Source: Azolla pinnata
Taxonomy: Eukaryota > Streptophyta > Polypodiopsida > Salviniales > Salviniaceae
NCBI GenBank assembly: GCA_037176905.1
Contig: JBBBWG010004025.1
Span: 1 to 30,340 of the forward strand
Direction of reading: 5' to 3'
DNA: 30,340 nucleotides
This document shows, piece by piece, positions 1 through 9,788 of the stretch. The translations under genes were made by a program, and so were the position numbers. Numbering within the stretch: position 1 is the first letter of the stretch; every line of letters begins with the position of its first letter. The notes below the pieces were generated by a model, which was not told the origin of the DNA, made no database searches, and saw nothing but the letters and a program-made list of their open reading frames with translations.

Positions 1-1
1 C

Positions 2-262
2 TCCTCAAAGACATTCTTCTTCGGCGGAGAGGAGATGGGGTTTGTGGACCTCATGTTTGCTCCATTGGTGTGCTGGTACCGCGCCTTTGAAGCTGTCGGA
101 GAGTTCGAGTTCAAGTTCCATGAGACATATCCGCATCTCGATGCCTGGCTCGCCGCATTCAACAGATCTCCTGTTGCCCCTCTTCTACCCAACCCTGAAA
201 AGGTCAAGGAATCCTTTATCGATCATAGGAGCTCCTCTCGAGCTAGAAACCCTAAACCGTGA
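2..262 (+). CDS. GSTU: Tau-class glutathione S-transferase, 3' end (partial)
   Basis: The frame is open from base 2 and ends at TGA 260-262, so this is the last part of the second exon; the N-terminal thioredoxin-fold domain lies outside the window. The reading contains GGEEMGFVDLMFAPLV and YPHLDAWLAAF, the C-terminal all-helical domain of plant tau GSTs, where GxxxGxVD and FxP-type residues line the hydrophobic substrate site. The paralogous gene at 9789-11063 has GGEKMGFVDLMFAPL and YPHLHNWLSAF at the same places, so the two are recent relatives. The family conjugates glutathione to electrophiles and acts as peroxidase in the cytosol. The methionine at 35 is internal, not a start. The tail after the last conserved helix is Ser/Arg-rich and unlike the paralogue. 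A polyadenylation-like AATAAA lies about 75 bp downstream. Whether the missing part is intact cannot be judged here. Confidence 0.88.
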   Translation, partial: SSKTFFFGGEEMGFVDLMFAPLVCWYRAFEAVGEFEFKFHETYPHLDAWLAAFNRSPVAPLLPNPEKVKESFIDHRSSSRARNPKP

Positions 263-336
263 TGGTGTGCGATATATCTTCCTTAATCCCATGAATCCTA
301 CACCATGATAAATAATGGTATGGGTTGATCGCCGGA

Positions 337-342
337 AATAAA
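337..342 (+). promoter_or_regulatory. Candidate polyadenylation signal of the left GST gene
   Basis: AATAAA, 75 bp after the TGA stop of the partial GST gene, at a usual distance for a plant 3' UTR. The rRNA pseudogene begins about 50 bp further on, so the transcript should end close to the border of that insertion. Confidence 0.45.
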
Positions 343-390
343 GCTTTGAGAGTATTTTAATAATAAATGCAATATTGTTGTTGTCATCGA

Positions 391-1406
391 AATAACATCC
401 GTCAATCCTTAGTCGGCATCGTTTATGGTAGAGACTATAAAAGTATCTGATAATCTTTGAGCCCTTAAGTTTCGTTTTTTATTAATGAAAATATCTTTGG
501 CACGTGCTTTTGTAGTAGTTCCTCTTTCATAAATCCAAGAATTTTACCTCTGACAATGAAATATGAATGCTCCCAACTATTTCTATTAATTATTATTCCG
601 GTCCCGAAGACCAATACAATAGGACCAGTCTTATCACATTACTCTATGCTAATATATTAAGAGCACAAGCTTGCTTTGAGCACTCTAATTTTTTGAAAGT
701 AACATCATCGAATCTACATCCCAACCAATTAAGGACGTAAGCACATCCGCAAGAAAAAGGGTGGAACAACCAGTGCACACTAATGAGGCGAACCGCTCGC
801 CCCGCCTCGAGATCTAACTACGATCTTTTAATTCCAACAACTTAAATATACGCTATTGGAGCTGGAATTACCGTGGCTATTGGCACCAAACTTGCCCTCC
901 AATTGATCCTCATTAAGAGATTTAAATTGTACTCATTCCAATTATTAGACTTATAAAAGCCTAGTATAGTTATTTATTGTCACTACCTCCCCATGTCTCT
1001 TGCTTTCCTTAGATGTGGTAGTTGTTTCTCAGGGTCTCTCTCCAAAATTGAACCCTAATTCTCTGTCACCCGTTACCACTATGATAGGCCTCTATCCTAC
1101 CATCGAAAGTTGATAGGGCAGAAATTTGAATGAAGTATTGTCGGTGCAGAGGCTATGCGATTCGGGAAGTTATCATGATTCACTGCAACACCGAGCAACC
1201 CTGCATCGGCCTTTTATCTAATAAATGCGTCCCTTCAAATAGTCGAGAGTGGTGGCACAATATCCGAGTACCACGTTACCATCAAAGAAACTATAACTGA
1301 TTTAATGAGCCAATTGCAATTTCACAATACAAAAGAGTTTACACTTACACATGCATGGCTTAATCTTTGAGACAAGCATATGACTACTAGCAAGATCAAC
1401 TAGGTA
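391..1406 (-). pseudogene. 18S rRNA pseudogene (5' ~1 kb of SSU rRNA, antisense)
   Basis: Read on the minus strand, this matches the 5' half of plant 18S rRNA in order. It starts with a decayed form of the universal 5' end near 1401-1406, then CATATGCTTGTCTCAAAGAT (about 1362-1381). The 530-loop region GGTAATTCCAGCTCCAA lies near 860-880, V4-like sequence at 720-830, and the segment ending in GGATTGACGGATGT at about 391-410. The copy is collinear and roughly full length for that part, but carries many substitutions, mostly C-to-T and G-to-A. For example CAGCAGCCGCGGTAATTCC reads as CAATAGCCACGGTAATTCC. That pattern fits decay of a methylated, silent copy. The rest of 18S, the ITS regions and 26S are absent. 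It cannot encode a working rRNA. Identification rests on recognised conserved blocks, not on an alignment. Confidence 0.9.
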
Positions 1407-2200
1407 GCTATCCTCCATCACAACAATGACCCGCAAAGGGGTCAAAGTGCTCCGAGCTCATTACAACAATATCCACAAATTGTAGTGACTTCCTAAAGCA
1501 TCACAAGGTCTTCGTTGGCCTGCATGGAACAACCCAAGGCCAAGACGACAGCATTGCACCTACGAAAACAGACCAAACAAGAGCACAAAGCCGGCTCGGG
1601 ACCATGCTCCAAACCTGGCCTCTCCAACGGCGAGCACCTCTATGTCCCAAGCAAACGGAACTAATTTCTTCTTGCTGCTCGTCGCAAAATAATCTGCCAC
1701 CTAATACCCGACTTAACATCATAAGATGGGTGCAACGCACTTTGTATTGATACAAGGCTTACAAATCATGGCTGGGATGGGACAATAAACGCCTGTCGCC
1801 AACGCCTTGATCATCACACGACCAGTCAAGGGAACCATCAAAGTTGCAGTCGGCACTCTAATACTAGCCATGACAATGAATCATCCCCACCACGAGGTCT
1901 ACTAAGTCACGTTCTCCCACCGTGATCGATGTCTTACAAGATATGTATCCGCAACAAAAGTTGCAACCCGTTCGATTATATGGTTAGAATGGTGTACTTC
2001 AGTTTCCCTCAACAAATCCGTGGATGTGTCGTTGAACTTTATAGCGCCATTCTACTACCACACCTTAAGCAACGAGTTACAAGGAGAAAGTCACCTTGTC
2101 TCACAACACAATATTTTGTAAGAGTGTCCCAAACACTAAACCTAGTTATTTGTCACAAGCTAATTATGTGAACCTTAAACCTTGAAAATCTTAAATGGCA
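1407..2200 (-). other. Unassigned spacer, possibly 5' external transcribed spacer of the rRNA fragment
   Basis: This stretch of mixed composition directly abuts the 5' end of the antisense 18S copy, where the external transcribed spacer would lie if a contiguous rDNA piece had moved. I see no conserved coding frame and no recognisable Pol I promoter. Open frames of 80-84 codons on either strand look accidental. The ETS reading is inference from position only; it could equally be unrelated intergenic DNA. Confidence 0.3.
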
Positions 2201-2343
2201 TCTTATTAATTGCCAATATTTTTTTATTAATAATTTTATTTTTTTTAAATATTATTTTTCCAATAAATTATTTTTTTGGTACGTCATGCGTCGATTTTCT
2301 TGTGAGATTACCGGGATTATCGCCAAGAGTCTGTTAGTAAATA

Positions 2344-2543
2344 TGTGTCCATGGTTGTGATCTATGGTTGCGTTTATGGTCATGTCTATTGTTACATCAA
2401 TGTTTATTGTAATTTCGCGGAAAATGTCATGTGTATAGTTGTATCTATTGTCGCGTCTATGGGCACATCTATGGTCAGGTTTATGGTTGCGGCAAAGTGG
2501 CAATAAACCAGTTATGGTCCTTGACACGACCATAGATGCGACC
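2344..2543 (+). repeat. 12-bp-period repeat, locus A (TYGCGTCTATGG type)
   Basis: Successive degenerate 12-mers can be read, among them TTGCGTTTATGG, TCGCGTCTATGG, GCACATCTATGG and TCAGGTTTATGG. Near the right end (about 2528-2543) the motif turns round to GACCATAGATGCGACC, so the locus ends in an inverted copy. The same unit on the opposite strand occurs at 12361-12490. A related 12-mer with a different second half occurs at 27340-27650. Period 12 keeps a reading frame open on the minus strand (2252-2695), which I take as a by-product of the repeat and not a gene. Confidence 0.65.
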
Positions 2544-2879
2544 TCAAAAAAAAATAGAAGAAATGCATGCATCACATCAAACCCAGAAATACCTTGTAGT
2601 GAAATTTTCCAATGTGAGTCGAAAAACTCCGTTTGAATGTAAAGCCGACAAATCAGTGCGAGGATGGGTAGAATCTCAGTGGATCGTTGCAACAAGGCTA
2701 CTTAGCCACTTACAATACTTGGCCACATATTTAAGTCGTAGACAAAGGATTTATTTCCCAATAATTTAGAATTTCCATTCAAAACCCCCGATTTAGCACT
2801 TCCACCATCTTAGGGAGGACTTTCAACACTTATTAGTCGGGTAACAACCGGGGAGGTAGAGTTAGAAGTAAAGAAAATG

Positions 2880-5800
2880 TTAAAAATTATCGGAATTTGC
2901 CAACATCGTGAAAATGCACTTTATAAAGGTAGAATTTTGATGAAACTTTTCAAACTTTATCTGAATTCCTCAAAAAATACGAAAGTATCTGAAATTTTAA
3001 AACTTTGATAAAATTGTCAAAATACACTATATAAAACATAATTAAGATGAAACTTTTAAAACTTTACTTGAATTCATCAAAATGTGAAAGCATTTGAAAA
3101 TTTCAAAATTTGATTAAATTATCAAAATACACTCTATAAAATAGAATTTTTATGAACTTCTCAATATTAGTTTGAAATGGTCAAAAAATAGCTAAAAACT
3201 GTTTGAATTTGTAAGAACTTGAAAGATTTATCAAAATGCTCTATATTGACCATAATTTTGCCGAAATATTACAAAAGATACCTAAGTTCCCAAAAAGTAG
3301 CAAAGTGTTTGAAATTGTGAAAATTTGGCAAACCATGAAAGAGTGATCAAAATGCTTTGTATACACCAACATTTGCCCAAATGTTCATACAATATGCCCA
3401 AGTTTGTCAGAAGTTTGACGAAACTTGTAAAAATTTGCCTAAGGTTGTCAAAAAGTAAGAAATACTCAGATTTAAATTGGACGAAATAAATTTCACAACA
3501 TTGTAAACATAAATTGTATAAAACAAAATTTGGACGAAACTTCTCAAAATTTACCTAAATTAAGAAAGTCTTTAAAATTTTCAAAATTGATAAAATTGTC
3601 AAAATACACTCGATGGAACAAAATTTGGACAAAAAATATTTTCAAAATACACTATATAAAACAGAATTCATATGAAAATTATCAAACTTTGCCTCAATTC
3701 ATCAAAATGTAACAAAGTATCTAACATTTTCAGAATTTTACAGATTGTCAAAATACCCTCTATAAAACAAAATTTGGATGAACTTGTTAAAATTAAACTG
3801 AAATTATCAGAAAATAGTTAGAAAGTGTTTGAATTTGTAAGAAATTGAAGAGTTATCAAAATGCTCTATATTCTCTAGAATTTACCGAAATATCCTTGAG
3901 TTCCCAAAAAGTAACAAACTGTTTGGAATTGTCAAAATTTGACAAAATGTGAAAGAGTGGTGAAAATGTTTTATGTACACCAACATTTGCCCAAAAGTTC
4001 ATACAATATGCCTAAGTTTGTCAGAAGTTGGAAGAAATTTGTCAAAATCTCCTTGAGGTTGTCTAGAAGTAAGAAAATATCTAATATTATCATAATTCCA
4101 CAACATTGTCAAATACATTATATAAAACATAATTCGAAAGAATTTTCTTAAAATTTACTTGAATACCTAAAAAATTGAGACAAGATTGGAAATTTCAAAA
4201 TTTAATAGAATTGTCTAAATACACTTTATTGAACAAAATTTGGACAAACTTCTCATTTGTCAAAAAAAGCTAAAAAGTGTTTGAATTTCTCAAAATGTCA
4301 AAGAGTTGTCAAAATGTTGCTCTATAATCACCAAATCAATTTAGCCCAAAGATGTCAAAACATACATAAGTTTCCTCGAAAGTAAGCTAGTGTCTAGAAT
4401 TGTTAAAATTTCATAGCATGTGAAACAATGGTCAAAATCATCTATATACACCAACATTTGCTCGACATTTCTTACAATATACCTAAGTTTGTTAGAAGTT
4501 GGATGAAACCTATCAAAATCTGCTTGAAGTTTTCAAAAAGTAAGAAAATGTCCAAAATTTTCAGAATTTCGGCAATATTGTCAAAATACACAATATAAAA
4601 TAGAATTTGAATGAAACTTCTGAAAATCTACTTGAACTCCTCAAAAATTAAAAAAGTATATGAAATTTGCAAAATTTGATAGAATTGTCAAAATACACTA
4701 TATTGAACAAAATTGGAACGAATTTCTCATTTCTCAGAAAACACTTAGAAAGTGTTTGAATTTGTAAGAACTTGAAAGACTTCTTAAAAGGCTCTATGCT
4801 CTATATTCTCGAAATCACTCTGTTGCATATAATTTTGATGAACATCTCATTTGTTAGAAAAGAGTTAGAAATTGTTTGAATTTGTGATAACATGAAGGAG
4901 TTGTCAAAATACTCTCTATTGAACAATATTGTCAAAATACACTCTATTAAACAAAATTTGGACGAACTTCTCATTTCTCAGAAATTATATTTGTGAAAAT
5001 ACACAGTATAAAACAAAATTAAAACAAAACTTCTCAAAAAATTTACATGAATTCCTTAAAATGTAAGAAAGTATTTGAAATTTGAGGAATTTGTTAGAAT
5101 TGTCAAAATACGCTATATAGAATAGAATTTGGATGAACTTGTCACAATTTGCCTCAAATTGTCAGAAAATAGCTAGAAAAGGTTTGAATTTGTGAGAACT
5201 TGAGTAAGTTGTCAAAATGCTCTGTACTCATCGGAATTTTGCCAAAATATCTCAAAACATAACTAACTTCCCAAACATAAACAAAGTGTCCAGAATTATG
5301 AAATGTTGACAGAATGTGAAAGGATGGTGAAAATGCATTGTATATACACAAACATTTGCTTGAAAGTTCATAAAATATGTCTGAGTTTGTTAGAAGTTGC
5401 ATGAAGCTTGTCAAAATCTACATGACATTGTCACACTGTAAGAAACTGTTCAAAATTGCCAGAATTTCACCATATTGTAAAAATACACTCTATAGAATTC
5501 GAACAAAACTTCTTGAAATTTACTTGAATTCCTCAAAAATTGAGAAATTATCTGAATTTTTTAAATTTTGATAGAATTGTGCAAATACACTCTATTGCAA
5601 AGTATTTGGATGAACTTCTCATTTGTTTGAAAATAGCTAGAAACTAGACTTCGTGAGAAGTTGAAAGATTTGTCAAAATGCTTTGTATTAACCATAATTT
5701 TGCAAAAATATTATTAAAGATACTTAAGTGTCCTAGAAACTAAGAAAGGATTGACAGAATGTAAAAGAGTGGTTAAATTGCACTCTATAAACCAAAATTT

Positions 5801-7857
5801 GCCTGAAAGTTCATACAATATGCCTGAGTTTGTCAAAAGTTGGACAAAACTTCTCAAAATTTGCTTGAGGTTGTCAAAAACTAGATATTATTGACCAGAA
5901 TTTGGCCGAAATATTAAAAAAGATACTTAGGGTCCCAAAAACTTCCGAATTTGTGAAAACTTGAGAAAATGTGAAAGAGTTGTCAAAATGCTATCTATAC
6001 ACAAACATTTGCCTAAAAGTTCATACAAAATGCTTGCGTTTCTCAAAAGTTGGAGGAAACTTGTCAAAATCGGTTGACATTGTCAATGTCTGAAATTGTC
6101 AAAATTTTGGAACATTGTTGAAATACACTATACAAACCAGAATTTGGACGAAACTTCTCAAAATGTAACTAAATTCCTCAAAAATTAAGAAAGTATCTGA
6201 ATTTTTTAAAATTTGACAAAACAATTGTCAAAATACACTCTATTGAACAAAATTTGGACAAAGTTCCGATTTCTCAGAAAATATTGTGAAAATACAATGT
6301 ATAAAATAATTAAAACAAAACTTCTCAAAATTTACATGAATTCCTCAATATGTAAGAAAGCATTTGAAATTTGAGGAATTTGACAGAATTGTCAAAATAC
6401 AATCTATATAACAAAATATGGATAAACTTCTCACAAATTGCCTAAAATTGTCAGAAAATAGCTAGAAAAGGTTTGACATTGTGAGAACTTGACAAAGTTG
6501 TCAAAATGCTCTATATTCACCAAAATTTTCCAAACATATCACAAAACATACCTAACTTCCCAAACAGAAACAAAGTGTCCACGATTGTGAAATTTTGATA
6601 GAATGGGAAAGACTAGTTAAACTACAATGTGTACACCAACATTTGCCTGAAAGTTCATATAATATGCTTGAGTTTGTCAGAAAATAGCTATAAAGTGTTT
6701 GAATTTGTGACAACTTGAAAGACTTGTAAAAATGCTCTATGTTCACCAGAATTTTTGTAGAAAGATCAAAACACATACCTAAGTTTCCCATAATGTAAGA
6801 AAATATCCGGATTTGTCAAACTTTGATAGCATGTGAAACGGTGGTCGAAATCCTTTGTATACATCGACATTTCCCCAAAAGTCCTTACAATCTACCTATG
6901 TTTGATAGAAGTTGGTCGAAAATTGTCAAAATCCACCTAAGGTTGGATTAATGTAAGAAACTCTCCGAAATTGTCAAAATTTCAAAACATTATCGAAATA
7001 TACTATATAAAACATAATTCAGACAAAACTTCTAAAAATGTACATGAATTCCTCAAAAGTTAAGAAAGTATCTAAATTTTTAAATTTTTGACAAAATTAT
7101 CTAAATACACTCTATTGAACAGAATTCAGATGAACTTCACATTTCTCAGAATTTATTGTGAAAATAAACTATATAAAACAGAAGAAAAACACTTCTCAAA
7201 ATTGACATGAATTCCTCAAAATGTAAGAAAGTATTTGAAATTTGAGGAATTTGATAGAATTTTCAAAATACATTCTACAAAACAGAATTTGGATGAATTT
7301 CTCACAATTTGCCTAAAATTGTAAGAAAATAGCTAAAAAAGGTTTGAATTTGTGAGAACTTCACAGAGTTGTCAAAATGTTCTGTATTCACTAGAATTTT
7401 CCAAAATTTTCACAAAACATATCAAACATCCCAAACAAAAACAAAGTGTCCAAAATTGTGAAAAATTGACACGTGAATGACTAGTTAAACTACTTATATG
7501 CACCAACATTTTCCCAATATGCCAAAGTTTGTCAAAAGTTGAACAAAACTTGTCAAAATCTAATTGAGGTTGTCAAAAACTAAGATACTCCTCAAATTTG
7601 TCAAAATACCATGTATAAAACATAATTTCGATGAAGCTTCTCAATGTTTATGTGAATTCCTCACAAAGTAACAAAGTACCTTAAATTTTCAGAACTTGAC
7701 AAAATTGTCAAAATACACTGTACAGAAGAGAATTTCGATGAACTTCTCAAAATGTGTCTGAATTTCTTACAAAATAGTGGGAAAATGTTTGAAATTGTAA
7801 GAAATCTAAAGAGGTATCAAAATGCTTTGTATTGACCAGAATTTTGCCAAAATACTA
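2880..7857. repeat. AT-rich degenerate satellite, ~100-bp monomers in higher-order arrangement
   Basis: About 5 kb of gene-free DNA built from diverged copies of a unit of roughly 100 bp around the words TGTCAAAAT, CACTCTATA, CAAAATTTGGA, GAACTTCTCAAAATTT and AAGAAAGT. Distinct monomer types recur in groups. A landmark of the form TACACCAACATTTGCC followed by GTTCATACAATATGCC appears near 3361, 3975, 4446, 5341, 5790, 5997, 6633, 6858 and 7497. Intervals cluster near 210-225, 450-470 and 610-640 bp, with one of about 895 bp. This suggests a multi-monomer higher-order unit later scrambled by deletion and duplication. No coding frame above about 90 codons exists and none is convincing. The right edge is abrupt at a gypsy integrase fragment near 7857. 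Confidence 0.85.
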
Positions 7858-8600
7858 TGACTTGTGCTTTAAAAAGCAACCGTTTTATCTACCATGCTCT
7901 AATATCTTTATTCTTTTATTTGTTTCTTGCATTCTTGTTCTTCATTTTGTACTATGGGCATGTCGAACTAGTTATAAGACTAGTAATCGCTCGACGCCAT
8001 TTCAATTGGCATTCAGCTTTGAGGCCGTAATGTTGTCGAAGTTCATCATTCCCAGCTTATTAATACAAATGGAACATAATATGAATGAGTCCGCATTAGA
8101 GCAAGAATGAGTAATGCAATTACTATGATTGGAGGAGAACCATATCCGAAGCATAAAGGCATTGGAACATGAGAAACAGCTACAAAAGGCGTTCGTAGAC
8201 CATCATCAAAAGCAGAACTAACAGAGATTCAAGAACAGAAAAGTCGTATTGTTGTTCCAATCCTACTCTAGGCTTATGGTCGAAAATTTTGGCTACATTG
8301 AACAATGCCGTACTAGATTCTCTATAAAGAGAACGGCATGTACCAACTGGGTACACTTTCCGGAGAGGTGCTACCCCAATGGGCAAATGGGTTTCAGTTG
8401 AAACGGTATTACGAAAAGTTACCGCCCAATTCATTCTCCCAAGTGGAAGGTGCCAACGTGACTTCACAAGAAGTCACGGCCGCGACTTCAGAATAAGGAA
8501 CAGATGTTCAACCTTCATGGAAAAAGGAACTAGTCAACCAAGTAGTCGTGACGCAACAAGGGGAGCACCCAGCAGTAGATGGCCCAGCCCCTATCAAAAG
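7858..8600 (+). mobile_element. Ty3/gypsy-like relic: integrase C-terminal part
   Basis: A plus-strand reading carries the phrase SNRSTPFQLAFSFEAV and IIPSLLIQME shortly after. This is the end of the integrase catalytic core in plant Ty3/gypsy polyproteins, where the family has TPFxLVYGxEAVLP. Pieces further right (to about 8560) resemble the charged linker and the GPF/chromodomain-side region, including phrases like KVVLLF and FNLHGK. Only the 3' end of pol is present; reverse transcriptase, RNase H and LTRs were not found next to it. The left edge abuts the satellite. It is an old fossil with several breaks and cannot be active. Confidence 0.6.
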
Positions 8601-9200
8601 TAGGGATATCATCATTGGTTTATATATCGGACGCCTTGCCAAAGTTGGAGCCCGTAACAGATGAATGGCCAAAATGGCTAAGGAAGAGTCTGCGACAACC
8701 AGCCATGGACGAAGTACGACCCGTTACAATCCAATCGTACATTGCTCCTTATCCAGATCCCCAAGCGAATAATGGAGTTCGGATTGGGCTTGTCGAAGGA
8801 ATGGAACTACCCGTAACAGAGGCCATCACAAAAGCCGTGGCCGAAACTAGAGTAGAAGCGACAGCCAACACCGTACCGGAAGATCCGTGTGCTAGGTTCA
8901 ACCCAACCATAGAAGCGCACGTTCGACAGACAGAAACCATCTATTTTTTCTCAAGCATTGATATACAACTATATAGTTAAGAGTCTCATCATGGCTCACA
9001 TGCATAATGAAGAAGCCAAATATTATTATTACGACGAAGGGGTGGACTGCATCAACCTTTATTTGAAAAGATGAGCATTTTCTAAGTTGTCTCGTGCTGA
9101 CAAATCCTAAGAAACCATCTTTTTTTCTCAAGCCCTGATAAATACAACTATATAGTCAAGAGTCTCATTATGGCCCACATTCATAATGAAGCTTGACTTC
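8601..9200. other. Unassigned tract 3' of the integrase relic, with an imperfect ~82-bp direct repeat
   Basis: A 133-codon open frame (8579-8980, +) has no family motif I recognise; it may be the 3' end of the broken gypsy element or chance. Two direct repeats of about 82 bp, near 8936-9017 and 9113-9195, share the TTTTTTCTCAAGC, ATACAACTATATAGT and AAGAGTCTCAT words. They are offset by about 177 bp, so a segment of that length was duplicated in tandem and then diverged. Confidence 0.5.
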
Positions 9201-9486
9201 TTTCTGCATCCGATTCCAACGTCGTGATATATAGGTATTCCAAGTAGGTTCATTCCATGAAGGCAGAACTATATTGTTGATACCTGTAATAGTAAGGCGT
9301 AATATACATTGATCATGCATCTTGACCATTGAGCAGAATTTTTCGATGGGATTTTGAGAATTTGAAGATCAAATTGTGGTTCAGATGTTTAATTATGTAC
9401 ACACTGAATACAATGGCAGAAGTGGTATGTTAGAGCATCAGTAAACCTGAAAAACTAAACCCTAAATACAGTTTTACACGAGCATA

Positions 9487-9578
9487 AGAACCATGTGGCT
9501 GCACTGGAAACCATTGTTGTTAAAGAAGATGCAGAACCATGTGGCTGCACTGGAAACCATTGTTGTTAAAGAAGATGC
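9487..9578. repeat. Perfect 46-bp tandem duplication
   Basis: Two identical head-to-tail copies (9487-9532 and 9533-9578) begin AGAACCATGTGGCTGCACTG. Identity without visible differences points to a very recent duplication. It lies about 210 bp beyond the stop codon of the minus-strand GST gene, so it could be in or near its 3' UTR. The rest of 9200-9780 shows no gene. Confidence 0.95.
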
Positions 9579-9689
9579 AAACACGCAACAACTTTACCAA
9601 TTACGAAGCAAATCACAATCATGTATTATAGGGGTATCTGACCAAATCGGCTTCCAACCCTAGATTGTATATATACGTATGTATATACA

Positions 9690-9690
<1 letters not shown>

Positions 9691-9752
<62 letters not shown>
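9691..9752. repeat. (CA)n microsatellite
   Basis: About 60 bp of alternating CA with one interruption (ATAC), followed by a short CATG run at about 9766-9782. It starts within 40-100 bp of the GST stop codon, probably in its 3' UTR. The frames through it that read as poly-Thr-His or Cys-Val are artefacts of the dinucleotide. Confidence 0.95.
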
Positions 9753-9753
<1 letters not shown>

Positions 9754-9788
9754 TCTTCATACTTACATGCATGCATGCATGTAAATAC

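Noticed and set aside
2252-2695. 147-codon minus-strand open frame
   Set aside because: It is held open by the 12-bp repeat (a multiple of three) and reads as a tetrapeptide-like His/Arg/Asp pattern; no domain and no splice context.
2880-7857. CRISPR-like array
   Set aside because: Repeats are long, diverged and contiguous without unique spacers, and the DNA is plant nuclear.
8579-8980. 133-codon plus-strand frame as a host gene
   Set aside because: No recognisable domain or splice signals, and it directly follows a retroelement fragment; more likely part of that relic or chance.
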